64,000 bases of DNA from an uncultured Clostridia bacterium (lineage in GTDB: Bacteria > Bacillota > Clostridia > TANB77 > CAG-508). Shown here one piece after another: positions 8,551 to 19,124 of the stretch. The stretch lies in contig CANPZF010000008.1 in the NCBI GenBank assembly GCA_947589015.1, positions 1-64,000 of the forward strand. Direction: 5' to 3'. The position numbers and the translations under genes were made by a program. How positions within the stretch are numbered: position 1 is the stretch's first letter; each line of letters opens with the position of its first letter. The notes under the pieces are model-generated. The model was given only the letters and a program-made list of their open reading frames with translations, did not search any database and was not told the DNA's origin.

Positions 8551-9564
8551 ATGGAAGAAAATACTAAAATAATTAATATAAAGGGCAAAAAAATATTATT
8601 TTTTTCGCCATCATTTTTTGGATATGAAAGTAAAATAAAAGAAAAAATGAAAGACATGGGGGCTATTGTAGATTATTATGATGAGCGTTCAATAACAAGT
8701 ACTATTGATAAAGCTTTATTAAAAATATCACCCCAAATATTTTATAGAAAAAGTTATAGATATTATAAAAATATAATTAACCTAAATAAAGAAAAAGATT
8801 ACAATTATATAATTATAATAAAATGTGACATGACACCGAAAAAAATTTTAATAGAATTAAAACGAACCTTTAAAAATGCAAAAGTGTGTTTATATTTATG
8901 GGACTCTATAAAAAATGTACCTAATATAAAGTCAAAATTCAAATATTTTGATATATTACATTCATTTGATTTAGAAGATTGTAGCAATTATGATTTTTTA
9001 AAATTTAGGCCATTATTTTATATAGATCAATTTAAAAAAGAATTAGATGTTGATGAAAAATATAAGTATGATATAAGTTTTCTAGGAACAATACATTCAG
9101 ATAGATACAAAGTCTTAAAGCAAGTTCAAAATATTGCAGATAATAATAATTTAAAATGCTATTGGTTTAAATATTTACAAAGTAAATTTATTTACAAATT
9201 CTATAAATTTACCAAAAAAGAATTTAGAAAAACGAAAGAAGAAGATTTTGATTTTGACAAATTAAGTAGTGAGGATATATCAAATATTGTTGAAAAAACT
9301 AGAATAGTATTAGATATACAACATCCTAAACAAACTGGATTGACTATGCGTACAATAGAAATGATAGGAATGAATAAAAAAATTATCACTACCAATAGTC
9401 AAATAAAACAATATGATTTTTATAATCCAAATAATATATGTGTTATTAATAGAAACGACGTTAACATAGATATAGAATTTTTAAACAAAAAATATGAAAG
9501 GATTCCACAGCAAATTTACAATAAGTATAGTTTAGAGTCTTGGATATATGATATTTTAAATTAA
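8551..9564 (+). CDS. Glycosyltransferase-like protein of the polysaccharide cluster
   Basis: The start is taken as ATG 8551 because GAAGG lies just upstream; the ORF track start at 8536 overlaps that site. The product is about 337 residues. It opens with KKILFFSPSFFGYE, followed by alternating strands and helices. A C-terminal section (LDIQHPKQTGLTMRTIEMIG) resembles the nucleotide-binding half of GT-B proteins and CgeB/CpsH-like capsular proteins. There is no membrane segment. It probably adds a sugar to the lipid-linked repeat unit. The assignment to a named family is tentative. Confidence 0.65.
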   Translation: MEENTKIINIKGKKILFFSPSFFGYESKIKEKMKDMGAIVDYYDERSITSTIDKALLKISPQIFYRKSYRYYKNIINLNKEKDYNYIIIIKCDMTPKKILIELKRTFKNAKVCLYLWDSIKNVPNIKSKFKYFDILHSFDLEDCSNYDFLKFRPLFYIDQFKKELDVDEKYKYDISFLGTIHSDRYKVLKQVQNIADNNNLKCYWFKYLQSKFIYKFYKFTKKEFRKTKEEDFDFDKLSSEDISNIVEKTRIVLDIQHPKQTGLTMRTIEMIGMNKKIITTNSQIKQYDFYNPNNICVINRNDVNIDIEFLNKKYERIPQQIYNKYSLESWIYDILN

Positions 9565-9579
9565 TAGGAGATGTTAATT

Positions 9580-10407
9580 ATGAGAATTTTAGTTACGGGA
9601 GCTAATGGATATTTAGGTAGGGGTATAGTAAAGCAATTACTTGACCTTGGAAACGAAGTAATTGCTACAGATTTTAAAGATGATTTAATAGATAAAAGAG
9701 CTCAAATAATATGTGAAAATTTATTTGAAGTAGAAAATCCATATGAATATTTTAAAAAACCAGATGTATTATTGCATTTAGCATGGAGAGATGGATTTGT
9801 CCATAATTCTATAAATCACATTGATGATTTATCTAATCATTATAAATTTATAAAGAAAATGATAGATAGTAAAATAAAGCAAGTATCTGTATTAGGAAGT
9901 ATGCATGAGATAGGATTTTATGAAGGTAGTGTAAATGAATCAACTCCATGCAATCCACAAAGTTTATATGGAATTAGTAAAAATGCATTAAGAATGGCAA
10001 TTGAACTAGAATGTAAAAATAATAATGTAATATTCCAATGGTTGAGAGGATTTTATATAGTAGGAAATACAGAATGTGGCTGTTCGATATTTTCAAAAAT
10101 AGTACAAGCTGTAAAAAGAAAAGAAAAAGAATTTCCTTTTACAATGGGAATTAACCAATTTGACTTTTTAGATTATGATACGTTTTGCAAATATGCTTCA
10201 GATACTATTTCACAAAATGAAATAAATGGAATAATAAATATATGTTCTGGTAGACCAGAACAATTATCAAGTAGAGTTGAAAGATTTATTAAAGAAAATA
10301 ATTATAATATAAAATTAAATTATGGGGCATTTCCAGATAGACCATATGATTCAAAAGCTATATGGGGAGATGACTTTAAAATAAAAATGATAGAAAGAAA
10401 TAAATAA
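9580..10407 (+). CDS. NAD-dependent epimerase/dehydratase (extended SDR)
   Basis: A Rossmann enzyme of about 275 residues that would change a nucleotide sugar for the repeat unit. It begins RILVTGANGYLGRGIVKQL, the GxxGxxG coenzyme motif. The active-site tyrosine and lysine fit YGISKNALR at about residue 130. ATG 9580 is preferred over the upstream ATG 9571 because the GGAG site at about 9567 is correctly spaced from it. It is shorter than classical UDP-sugar epimerases (about 310-340), so the substrate is open. Confidence 0.82.
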   Translation: MRILVTGANGYLGRGIVKQLLDLGNEVIATDFKDDLIDKRAQIICENLFEVENPYEYFKKPDVLLHLAWRDGFVHNSINHIDDLSNHYKFIKKMIDSKIKQVSVLGSMHEIGFYEGSVNESTPCNPQSLYGISKNALRMAIELECKNNNVIFQWLRGFYIVGNTECGCSIFSKIVQAVKRKEKEFPFTMGINQFDFLDYDTFCKYASDTISQNEINGIINICSGRPEQLSSRVERFIKENNYNIKLNYGAFPDRPYDSKAIWGDDFKIKMIERNK

Positions 10408-10427
10408 CAATGATAATAGGAGAATAA

Positions 10428-12215
10428 ATGAAGGAATATAGAAAAGATTTAGATATTTTAAAAGGAATAAGTATTATAGCTGTAATTTTATATCATGTTG
10501 GAATTTTAAAATCAGGATATTTAGGCGTTGATATATTTTTCTTAATAAATGGTTTCCTGGTAATTCCATCTATTTATCAAAAAATAAAGAATGGTAATTT
10601 TCACTATTTTGAATTTATAAAAAAGAAATATTGTAGATTAGGACCTTTAATAATAATTTTATCAATGATTTGTTTTTTTATTGGATGCATAGGAATGTTA
10701 CCAGATGATAATGAAAATCTTATTGAAAGTATAATTGCTTCATTAGCTTTTTCACAAAATATATTATCATTAGTTACAACTAAAGATTATTGGAATGTTG
10801 TTAATGAATATAAACCGATGATGCATTTGTGGTATATTGGGATTTTGATGGAATTTTATTTATTAATTCCTTTAGTTATCTACTTATTTAAACACATTTC
10901 AAAAATATTGAAAAAGAATTTCGAAAAAGTATATTCCACAGGTTTAATTTTTATGACTATTGTGTCATTGATACTATTTTTTATGCCAAATTTTAGTAAC
11001 GGAAGTAAGTTTTATTTAATATTTTTTAGAATATGGGAATTATTATTGGGAGGAATCATTTCAATATATATAACTAAAATTAAGATAAGGTCAAAAAAAA
11101 TAATAAAGATTGGTTGTCTAGTTCTAATATGTTTATTATTGATTATAGGTATATTTAATACAAATTATAGTACTTTGTGGCAAGATAAAGTAGTTCCAAT
11201 AGGTTCAAAGGATAGTTATAATAGTAATTTAATTATTCCCAATAGCTTAGCAATACTATTAACTTTAATTTTTACAAGTGGGTATATTATTATAAAAGAT
11301 GTTAATATCAGTAATAAGCTAATAGAATATCTAGGAAAAAGTAGTTATAGTATTTTTGTTTGGCATCAGCCAATATTATCGTTTTATAGGTATTTTATTA
11401 AATATGAATTATCAACATTAGGTGTAATTAGTTATTTATTATTGGTATTTATAATTTCTTATATTTCATATAAATTCATCGAAAAGAAGGTTGTATATAC
11501 TCGAAAAAAATTTGCATTTTACATAATTAGTACAGTATTTATATTGACTTGTTCTTTGAATATATTTTTAAAAGCAGGAGTTATTAGAGATGTTCCAGAA
11601 TTAGATATAAATAAAGATAATGCACATTATAACATGCATGCAGAGTACTGTGATAGAGTATATGAATATGATAATGATTTTGAAAAAAATAATAAGATGA
11701 ATATACTAATCATAGGAAATTCGTTTGCTAGAGATTTTGCTAATATATTATTAGAATCTAACTTAAAAGACAAAATTAATTTATCATATCTTTTTAGTTT
11801 AGATGAATCACATATAAATAGAATAAAAGAAAGTGATTATGTATTTTATTTTGGGTACAAAGAAGACCTTCCTAAGTACTTTTGGAGTAACATTCAAAAA
11901 GTAAATAATGTATATGGTATTGGAACAAAGAACTTTGGCGAAAGCAACGGAATAATATATGCAAAAAGATTTAAAGATAATTATTTTAAACAAACAGTTA
12001 TTTTGAACGAAAAATATAGAGAGTTAAATGAGGAGCTTAAAGAAAGTTGGAAGGAAAATTATATAGATTTGATTAGTTGTATAACTGTTGATGGAAATTC
12101 GATAAGAGTATTTACCGAAGACAATAAATTTATAAGTCAAGATTGCCGTCATTTAACAAAAGCTGGTGCAAAATATTATTCTAGAATATTAAAATTTGAG
12201 TATTTGGAAAAATAG
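10428..12215 (+). CDS. Membrane acyltransferase 3 with C-terminal SGNH-like domain
   Basis: A 595-residue integral membrane protein of the OafA/YrhL type that O-acylates sugars, usually acetylating them, on the outer side of the membrane. The N-terminus RKDLDILKGISIIAVILYHVG is the family signature. About ten membrane spans reach to residue 385, including FVWHQPILSFYR with its conserved histidine. The last 200 residues form a soluble domain starting NILIIGNSFARDF, the serine block of an SGNH hydrolase, and ending with a DCRHLTKAG histidine block. It likely decorates the cluster's polysaccharide. ATG 10428 follows AGGAG. The next gene begins 10 bases after its stop. Confidence 0.88.
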   Translation: MKEYRKDLDILKGISIIAVILYHVGILKSGYLGVDIFFLINGFLVIPSIYQKIKNGNFHYFEFIKKKYCRLGPLIIILSMICFFIGCIGMLPDDNENLIESIIASLAFSQNILSLVTTKDYWNVVNEYKPMMHLWYIGILMEFYLLIPLVIYLFKHISKILKKNFEKVYSTGLIFMTIVSLILFFMPNFSNGSKFYLIFFRIWELLLGGIISIYITKIKIRSKKIIKIGCLVLICLLLIIGIFNTNYSTLWQDKVVPIGSKDSYNSNLIIPNSLAILLTLIFTSGYIIIKDVNISNKLIEYLGKSSYSIFVWHQPILSFYRYFIKYELSTLGVISYLLLVFIISYISYKFIEKKVVYTRKKFAFYIISTVFILTCSLNIFLKAGVIRDVPELDINKDNAHYNMHAEYCDRVYEYDNDFEKNNKMNILIIGNSFARDFANILLESNLKDKINLSYLFSLDESHINRIKESDYVFYFGYKEDLPKYFWSNIQKVNNVYGIGTKNFGESNGIIYAKRFKDNYFKQTVILNEKYRELNEELKESWKENYIDLISCITVDGNSIRVFTEDNKFISQDCRHLTKAGAKYYSRILKFEYLEK

Positions 12216-12225
12216 GAGAATAGAT

Positions 12226-13413
12226 ATGAAAATTGTTCAAATATGTACAAATGTAATGAGTGGTTCGGTGGGAAAAATAGTAAGAGATTTGAGTGAAGAA
12301 TTAAATAAAAATAATATACAGACTTTAGTGTGTTATGGAAGAGGAAATAAATTAACAATATTAAATTCATTTAAATTTGACAATAAAATTGACGTTTATA
12401 GTCATGCAATTTTAGCTAGGATGTTTGACGATGATGGATTACATTCAAAAAGAGCAACATTAAGGCTAATAAAGAAATTAGAAGAGTTTGAACCAGATAT
12501 AGTTCATTTACATTGCTTACATGGATATTATATAAATTATCCAATATTATTTGACTATTTAAATAAAAAAAATATAAAAGTAGTGTGGACTCTACATGAT
12601 TGTTGGTCATTTACAGGACATTGTTGCTATTTTTCATTTGAAAATTGTGAAAAATGGATAAAACAATGTGAAAGATGTCCTCAATTAAAAACATATCCGA
12701 AATCTTATTTTAAGGACAATTCAAAAAGAAATTTTCAGGTTAAAAAAGAAATTTTTTGTAATTTACAAAATTTATGTATAGTAACTCCAAGCAATTGGTT
12801 AAAAGATTTAGTAAAAAAATCGTTCTTTAAATCTAAAAATATTGAAGTTATAAATAATGGGATTGATTTAGATATAATAAAGGGTTTAAAAAATACTAAC
12901 AAATCTAAAAAGGAGAAAATTATACTAGGTGTTGCATCTATTTGGAATGAAAGAAAGGGATTACAAGATTTTGTTGAATTAGCTAAAAACATTAAAAATC
13001 ATAGTCAATATAAGATTATATTAGTTGGAATAAAAAAAGAGCAAATGAAATTATTACCCAATAATGTTATTGCCATAAATCGAACAGAAAATAGAGAACA
13101 ATTATTTAAGTTATACAAACAAGCAACTATTTTTTTTAATCCAACTTATGAAGACAATTATCCAACAGTAAATATAGAAGCTTTCGCATGTGGGACACCT
13201 ATCATTACATATAATTCTGGAGGCAGTCCAGAATTAATAAACAAATTTGACTGCGGAAAGGTAATAAAAAGAAAAGACTATAAAGAATTATTAAGATGGT
13301 GTGATTACTATTATAATAGACAATTAATTATAAGTGAGGAAGAATTAAAAGAAATTTCTAAGGAAAATATGTTGACTAAATATTTAGATGTTTATAATAA
13401 ATTAATGAGGTAA
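12226..13413 (+). CDS. Family 4 glycosyltransferase
   Basis: A GT-B retaining glycosyltransferase of 395 residues that adds a sugar to the lipid-linked repeat unit. It begins MKIVQICTNVMSGSVGKIVRDL, with the glycine-rich acceptor-side loop. It later has the donor-binding pattern ASIWNERKG and the EX7E-like motif NPTYEDNYPTVNIEAFACGTP near residues 310-330. ATG 12226 has an AGGAG site; the ORF track start at 12196 lies inside the previous gene. The CHL/CWS/C-rich middle (several cysteines at about residues 135-160) is typical of some capsular GT4 members. Confidence 0.9.
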   Translation: MKIVQICTNVMSGSVGKIVRDLSEELNKNNIQTLVCYGRGNKLTILNSFKFDNKIDVYSHAILARMFDDDGLHSKRATLRLIKKLEEFEPDIVHLHCLHGYYINYPILFDYLNKKNIKVVWTLHDCWSFTGHCCYFSFENCEKWIKQCERCPQLKTYPKSYFKDNSKRNFQVKKEIFCNLQNLCIVTPSNWLKDLVKKSFFKSKNIEVINNGIDLDIIKGLKNTNKSKKEKIILGVASIWNERKGLQDFVELAKNIKNHSQYKIILVGIKKEQMKLLPNNVIAINRTENREQLFKLYKQATIFFNPTYEDNYPTVNIEAFACGTPIITYNSGGSPELINKFDCGKVIKRKDYKELLRWCDYYYNRQLIISEEELKEISKENMLTKYLDVYNKLMR

Positions 13414-13468
13414 AGATATTGGAAGAACTAAAAATTAATGTAATTATTCTAATATGCGGGAGGAACAG

Positions 13469-14749
13469 ATGAACAAAAGACATGGTATTTATCATTTATA
13501 TATTTTAGGTATTTTTTGCTTGCTAATATTTTCTGTAATAAATTTAATAAGAAAAGTATATTATCAAAATATTGTTGCAAGTACATTATTAATATTTAAT
13601 TTAGTTAATTTATTAAAATATAGAAGTAATAAGAATATTTTTTTTGTGTCTTTAATGTTATGTTATTTTAATTATAGTGTAATAATATGTAGATATTTAT
13701 TTGGAGGAACAGAACTATTACAAAGTTTGTATAATCAATTGTATTTTACAGATACATTAGGATTAAGTATTAATCTATTATTACTATTTAATACTATAAT
13801 TTATATACCAATTTGTATATATACAAAAAAAAATGATGACAAAGAAGACATGTTTGAGTACAAATTAAAAATTGAAAATTTTAAATATAGAAAAATAATT
13901 TTAACGTCATTGAAATTAATAATTATTCTAATACTTTTTTATCATGTATTTAGAGGAATTACTTATAATACAACACTTTTTGAGTATTTATTTATAATAT
14001 TTATATTTGCTTTTTTCATGTCAAAAGGAGAAAAAAAAGAAAAAAGAACCTTCGAAATTTTATTAGTTTTGTGTTGTATATATTCTCTATATGTAGGAGA
14101 AAGAATAGGGGTACTACAATTTTTAATTTCAGATTTTGTGATTAATTATTTGGAAATATTAAAAGTAAAATCAATAATTTTAATAACTATTTGTGGCATA
14201 TTCTTCTTTACTTTTATGGGAGTATATGGTGACATACTAGATGCCAATAATGATTTTAGTAGTTTAACGATAGAAAAAGTATGGGATGCATTTTCAGAAA
14301 GAAGATTTGCTCTCGATACATCAGTATCAGCATATTTTACAACTTCATCTATGATTGATGTGAGTAGAATGATTGAAGATAATGAAAGATTAGAAAATTT
14401 TAAGGAATATTTTTCAGATTATTTAATTAAAGGAAGCAAGAGTAATTATAAAAATTTACCTATAGTTGTAAGAGAGTATCAGGTTAACTATGCTGGTGGA
14501 TTTTTGATAGGCTATTTTTATTATTGGCTAGGAATTTGGGGAGTAATTGGAATATCTCTATATATTGCAATTTTATTTAAAAAAGTAATAATCATTAAAA
14601 AAACGACTTCTAATTTTATAAAAACTTATTCAGTATATTTTATTACAACTTTACCGAGATGGTATTTGTATGCACCTAGTTTATTATTTAGAGGAAGTTT
14701 GATTTTTATAATAATTTACATATTGATTAATGGATATGTAAAAAAATAG
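13469..14749 (+). CDS. Wzy-like O-antigen/capsule repeat-unit polymerase
   Basis: A 426-residue protein with about ten or more membrane spans and little sequence conservation, as is usual for polymerases that join lipid-linked repeat units on the outer face. A longer extracellular loop lies in the second half (about residues 270-345), and the segment LFRGSLIFIIIYI is near the end. ATG 13469 is chosen because GGGAGG precedes it correctly; the ORF-track start at 13454 would lie upstream of that site. Its place between glycosyltransferases and the flippase supports the role more than the sequence does. Confidence 0.7.
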   Translation: MNKRHGIYHLYILGIFCLLIFSVINLIRKVYYQNIVASTLLIFNLVNLLKYRSNKNIFFVSLMLCYFNYSVIICRYLFGGTELLQSLYNQLYFTDTLGLSINLLLLFNTIIYIPICIYTKKNDDKEDMFEYKLKIENFKYRKIILTSLKLIIILILFYHVFRGITYNTTLFEYLFIIFIFAFFMSKGEKKEKRTFEILLVLCCIYSLYVGERIGVLQFLISDFVINYLEILKVKSIILITICGIFFFTFMGVYGDILDANNDFSSLTIEKVWDAFSERRFALDTSVSAYFTTSSMIDVSRMIEDNERLENFKEYFSDYLIKGSKSNYKNLPIVVREYQVNYAGGFLIGYFYYWLGIWGVIGISLYIAILFKKVIIIKKTTSNFIKTYSVYFITTLPRWYLYAPSLLFRGSLIFIIIYILINGYVKK

Positions 14750-14772
14750 AAATGATAGTAGGAGGAAAAAAT

Positions 14773-15882
14773 ATGAAAATAGGAATAATAACATATCATT
14801 TTGCGAGAAACTATGGAGCAGTTTTACAAGCCTATGCATTACAAGAATACTTGAAGCAAAAAGGTAATAATATCACAATAATTAATTATGTAGATGATAA
14901 CCAAAAAAATAATAATTCAGTGTTTCGTAGTAAAAATGGAATAAAAAGTGTTATTTATAATATTATACTTTTTCCAATTCTTATAGATAGAATTAGGAAG
15001 GTAAAGAAATTTCAAAATTTTATAGATAATTATCTTAATTGTTCACCCAGACTTAAAACAATTGAGGAATTAAAAAATTATATAGATAAAAATGAATTTG
15101 ATTATATAATATCTGGAAGTGACCAAGTTTGGAATCCTAATATTATGGATTTTTCAGAAGCTTTCTTACTTCCAATAAATACAAAAAGTAAAAAGGCAAC
15201 ATATGCAGCAAGTATTGGAAATGCGAAGGTAGAAGATCTAATTAAATATAAGGAATATATAAATGACTTTAAATATATTGCTTTGAGAGAAAAAGAATCA
15301 GTTAAAATTATAAGCTCATTAACAAATAAAGATATAGCAGTAGTTAATGACCCAGTTGCATTATTTAATAAAATGGAATGGGAAAAACTTTGCTATAACG
15401 AGAATTTAAGAAAAGATAAATATTTATTATGCTATTTTTTACATAAAAAATATTTAAATAAAGAATATAAAATTGCTAAAAAAATTGCAAAAGACAAAAA
15501 ATTAAAATTAATAATGATTAACTCAAATTTTTCATTAAAAAGTTTTTATTGGAATTGCATGAGAGATGTTGGTCCTATAGATTTTTTAACTTTATTTAAA
15601 AATGCAGAATATATTTGTACAGATTCTTTTCATGGTACTATGTTTTCTTTAATATATGAAAAAAATTTTAATGTATTTACTTCTAATAAAGAGAAGCAAG
15701 ATTCTAGAAGAGAAAATATTTTAAAAAATGCAGGTATGATGTGCAGATTAGTATACATGGAAAATGGAACAGATAAATTGGACACAAGTGTAATTGATTA
15801 TAAGAATATTAGTGAAGAGTTTTATAATAGCATAAATATTTCAAAAAAATATTTAGATAAAATTCAACATGACAATAATTAA
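14773..15882 (+). CDS. Polysaccharide pyruvyl transferase family protein
   Basis: Would transfer a pyruvyl ketal from phosphoenolpyruvate to a sugar of the polysaccharide. The 369-residue product starts MKIGIITYHFARNYGAVLQAYALQEYL, the family signature. It has DYIISGSDQVWNP at about residue 105 and the conserved DSFHGTMFSLI at about residue 285. ATG 14773 is preferred because GGAGG lies just before it. The last codons overlap the region upstream of the flippase gene. Confidence 0.9.
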   Translation: MKIGIITYHFARNYGAVLQAYALQEYLKQKGNNITIINYVDDNQKNNNSVFRSKNGIKSVIYNIILFPILIDRIRKVKKFQNFIDNYLNCSPRLKTIEELKNYIDKNEFDYIISGSDQVWNPNIMDFSEAFLLPINTKSKKATYAASIGNAKVEDLIKYKEYINDFKYIALREKESVKIISSLTNKDIAVVNDPVALFNKMEWEKLCYNENLRKDKYLLCYFLHKKYLNKEYKIAKKIAKDKKLKLIMINSNFSLKSFYWNCMRDVGPIDFLTLFKNAEYICTDSFHGTMFSLIYEKNFNVFTSNKEKQDSRRENILKNAGMMCRLVYMENGTDKLDTSVIDYKNISEEFYNSINISKKYLDKIQHDNN

Positions 15883-15895
15883 AAGGAAGAATATC

Positions 15896-17335
15896 ATGGA
15901 AAACATGAAAGAAAAAGTAGAAAATAGACAAACAAACAAAATAAAAGATTTAATAAAAAATACTATTATTATTTTTATAGGAAAAGCTTCAACACAACTA
16001 ATTTCATTTTTATTGTTACCTTTATATACATCTTATATAATTACAAGTGAATATGGATATGTAGATTTAGTAACAACTTATGTAGCACTTATTGTTTTAG
16101 CCATAACGCTAGAATTGGACTTAGCAGCATTTAGATTTTTAATTGATTATAGAGAAGATGAACAGGGAAAACAAAAAATTATAACAAATGTATTTTTATG
16201 CTTAATAGTAACAACTATAATATTTGTAATAAGTTTCTTCGTTATTAATATAATTTTTAAATTTGAATATGCAAATTTAATACTATTAATGATAATTTCT
16301 AATGCATTTTCAAGTATAATGCTTCAATTTGCAAGAGGATTAGGAAAAAATTTAGATTATTCTATTGCTTGTATTATAGGTGGACTTGCTAATGTCGTAC
16401 TAAATGTAATATTAATAATAGATTTAGGTTATGGAGGAAAGGGATTATTTATAGCAATGGCTATTTCTAATATAACTATCTCATTGTATTTAATATTTAA
16501 ATTAAAAATATATAAAATGATTAACTTTAAATTTAGAGATAGAAAAACAATAAAAAAACTATTGAGATATTCTATTCCACTAATTCCGAATCAAATATCT
16601 TGGTGGATTATTGATGCTTCAGACAGAACTATTGTTTCTATATTTTTAGGAGTAGCATCAAATGGAATATATTCAATAGCTAATAAAATCCCTACAATAC
16701 TTAATGGTGTCTATAGTATTTTCCATTTATCATGGTCTGAGCAAGCATCTATACACTTTGAAGAGAAAGAAAAAGAAAAATATTTTAGTACTGTTGTAAA
16801 TAATGGCATAAAAATATTTGGATCACTGTGTTTGATTATTATTTCAGTACTTCCTATAATTTTTAATATACTTATAAATCAGAATTATGCAGATGCATAC
16901 TATCAAATACCAATAATATTATTAGGTATTTTCTCAAACATAGTCATGTCTTTAATTGCTGTAGTATATGTAGCAAAAAAAATGTCAAAAGAACTTGCAA
17001 AAACATCAACAATTGCGGCTATAATCAATATTATAATAAATTTATCCCTAATTAAATTTATAGGACTTTATGCTGCATCTGTATCAACATTTGTTTCCTA
17101 TACAATAATTATGGTTTATAGATGGATAGATGTAAAAAAATACATTTCTATAAAGTTAGATAAAAGGATGATTTTAAAATTTGTTTTAGCATTTATTATT
17201 TCTATATATTTTTATTATATGAAAATATATAATGAGATAGTATTTGGCTTAACTATGATAGTTGTAATGTTTATTAACAAAGAAAACTTAAAAAGTATTG
17301 TTAAATCCTTAAGGATTTTCATAAGTAAAAAATAA
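15896..17335 (+). CDS. Wzx-like polysaccharide flippase (MOP superfamily)
   Basis: A 479-residue membrane protein with about 12-14 spans that would turn the undecaprenyl-linked repeat unit from the inner to the outer leaflet. It has the MOP/Wzx start (NTIIIFIGKASTQLISFLLLPLYTSYI) and the mid-protein block YSIPLIPNQISWWIIDASDRTIVSIFLG. ATG 15896 has AAAAGGAAG upstream. It follows the pyruvyltransferase closely and precedes the MenD-like gene. Confidence 0.9.
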   Translation: MENMKEKVENRQTNKIKDLIKNTIIIFIGKASTQLISFLLLPLYTSYIITSEYGYVDLVTTYVALIVLAITLELDLAAFRFLIDYREDEQGKQKIITNVFLCLIVTTIIFVISFFVINIIFKFEYANLILLMIISNAFSSIMLQFARGLGKNLDYSIACIIGGLANVVLNVILIIDLGYGGKGLFIAMAISNITISLYLIFKLKIYKMINFKFRDRKTIKKLLRYSIPLIPNQISWWIIDASDRTIVSIFLGVASNGIYSIANKIPTILNGVYSIFHLSWSEQASIHFEEKEKEKYFSTVVNNGIKIFGSLCLIIISVLPIIFNILINQNYADAYYQIPIILLGIFSNIVMSLIAVVYVAKKMSKELAKTSTIAAIINIIINLSLIKFIGLYAASVSTFVSYTIIMVYRWIDVKKYISIKLDKRMILKFVLAFIISIYFYYMKIYNEIVFGLTMIVVMFINKENLKSIVKSLRIFISKK

Positions 17336-17356
17336 ATAATAAGGAGAAGGATTATA

Positions 17357-19111
17357 ATGAAGCAACTATATTATTCAAACGAAAAAAATGTTCAAATTTT
17401 AATAAGTCTATTAAAAGCACATAATATAAGAAAAGTTATAGCAAGTCCAGGAACTTGTAATATAAGCTTTGTTGGAAGTATACAAAAGGATCCTTTTTTT
17501 CAGATATATTCATGTGTAGATGAAAGATCTGCATGTTATATGGCATGTGGATTAGCAGAAGAAAGCGGAGAACCTGTAGTATTGAGTTGTACAGGAGCAA
17601 CTGCATCACGAAACTATATACCAGGATTAACAGAGGCATATTATAGAAAACTACCAATACTTGCGATAACTTTTGCATTTCATCAAGCAAATCTAGGAAA
17701 TAATATACCACAATTTATAGATAGAACAACTACACTTAAAGATATGGTGAAATTAAGTGTTCAAGTGCCTATCATTAATAATCAAGATGACAAATGGCAA
17801 TGTGAAATAGCAATTAATAAAGCCATATTAGAGTTAAATAGAAATGGAAAAGGTCCAGTACATATTAATTTTATAAATATTATGGGTGAAAAAGGATTTG
17901 ATACAAAAGAATTACCAAAGACAAGAAAAATATATAGGTTAAAGTATAATGATGAATTTCCAAAAATATTAGATGGAAAAATAGGAATTTTCATAGGAGC
18001 ACATAGTAAGTTTGATGAAAACTTAACAAGACAAATAGAAGAATTTTGTGAAAAGAATAACTCAATTGTCTTATGTGATTATACAAGCAACTATTATGGA
18101 AAGTACAGAATTTTAGGTAATTTAATATGTAATCAAGAAAGATATGAATTTTCAGAGAATAATTTTGATTTGTTAATTCACATTGGAAATGTTTCAGGTT
18201 CATATATGAAAATAAAAACAAAAGAAGTTTGGAGAGTAAATCCTGATGGAGAAATTAGGGATACATTTAGAAAATTAAAATATGTTTTTGAAATGAATGA
18301 ATTTCAATTTTTTGAAAAAATCAATAGAATGAGCGAAGAAAAACAAAAAAATATTGAATTCTATCAAAAATGGAAAAAAGAATTTAATGAAATAGAGAGA
18401 AAAATAGATTTAAATCAAATATGTTTTTCTAATATTTGGGTTGCTAAGAATATAATTGATAGATTACCAAATGAGAGTACTGTACACCTAGCTATCTTAA
18501 ATACATTAAGATCTTGGAATTTTTTTGATAATGACAAAAGAATTTATGGATATTCAAATACAGGTGGCTTTGGAATAGATGGAATAACTTCATCACTAAT
18601 TGGAGCATCTTTAGCAAACAAAGAAAAGATTTACTATGGAATAGTAGGAGATTTAGGCTTTTTCTATGACCTAAATGCTATTGGAAATATAAACATAAAG
18701 AACAATGTAAGATTAATGGTTATAAATAATGGTGGAGGTACAGAATTTCATATTCATATCTGCCCAGGATATAAATTCGGTGAAGATGTAAATGCCTATA
18801 TTGCGGCAGATGGACACTTTGGAAATAAATCAAAAGAACTTGTAAAGCATTATGCACAAGATCTAGGATTTGAATATTTAAGTGCCGAGACAAAAGATGA
18901 ATTTTTGTCTAAAATAGATTATTTCATATCACAAACTGGATATGAAAGATCTATTATTTTTGAGGTATTTACAGATGCCAAACATGAAGATTTAGCTTTA
19001 AAAACTATTACAAATTTAAAAACTTCAATTTCTGGAAAAACCAAAAAAACCTTAAAAGAAGTATTAAGTCCAAAAACTAAACAAGCTATAAAAAATATAA
19101 TAAAAAAATAA
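17357..19111 (+). CDS. MenD-like thiamine-diphosphate enzyme in a polysaccharide cluster
   Basis: A 584-residue protein with the three-domain ThDP layout. The PYR-domain glutamate lies in DERSACYMACGLAEESG (about residue 57), followed by CTGATASRNYIPGLTEAYY as in MenD. The cofactor-binding end reads GDLGFFYDLNAIGNI then NNGGG. MenD makes SEPHCHC in menaquinone synthesis from isochorismate and 2-oxoglutarate, but no menaquinone gene is nearby. The gene sits between the flippase and an SDR, so it more likely makes or links an unusual acyl group or sugar for the glycan. The substrate is unknown. The ATG has AAGGAGAAGG upstream, and the next gene follows after 13 bases. Confidence 0.8.
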   Translation: MKQLYYSNEKNVQILISLLKAHNIRKVIASPGTCNISFVGSIQKDPFFQIYSCVDERSACYMACGLAEESGEPVVLSCTGATASRNYIPGLTEAYYRKLPILAITFAFHQANLGNNIPQFIDRTTTLKDMVKLSVQVPIINNQDDKWQCEIAINKAILELNRNGKGPVHINFINIMGEKGFDTKELPKTRKIYRLKYNDEFPKILDGKIGIFIGAHSKFDENLTRQIEEFCEKNNSIVLCDYTSNYYGKYRILGNLICNQERYEFSENNFDLLIHIGNVSGSYMKIKTKEVWRVNPDGEIRDTFRKLKYVFEMNEFQFFEKINRMSEEKQKNIEFYQKWKKEFNEIERKIDLNQICFSNIWVAKNIIDRLPNESTVHLAILNTLRSWNFFDNDKRIYGYSNTGGFGIDGITSSLIGASLANKEKIYYGIVGDLGFFYDLNAIGNINIKNNVRLMVINNGGGTEFHIHICPGYKFGEDVNAYIAADGHFGNKSKELVKHYAQDLGFEYLSAETKDEFLSKIDYFISQTGYERSIIFEVFTDAKHEDLALKTITNLKTSISGKTKKTLKEVLSPKTKQAIKNIIKK

Positions 19112-19124
19112 GAGGAGGCAATAA

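Noticed and set aside
13454-13468. In-frame CGG codon near the start of the Wzy-like gene
   Set aside because: It lies before the GGGAGG-directed ATG at 13469, so it is not translated.
17357-19111. Menaquinone-pathway MenD
   Set aside because: No other men genes are nearby and the gene is embedded in a polysaccharide cluster, so I left the symbol blank.
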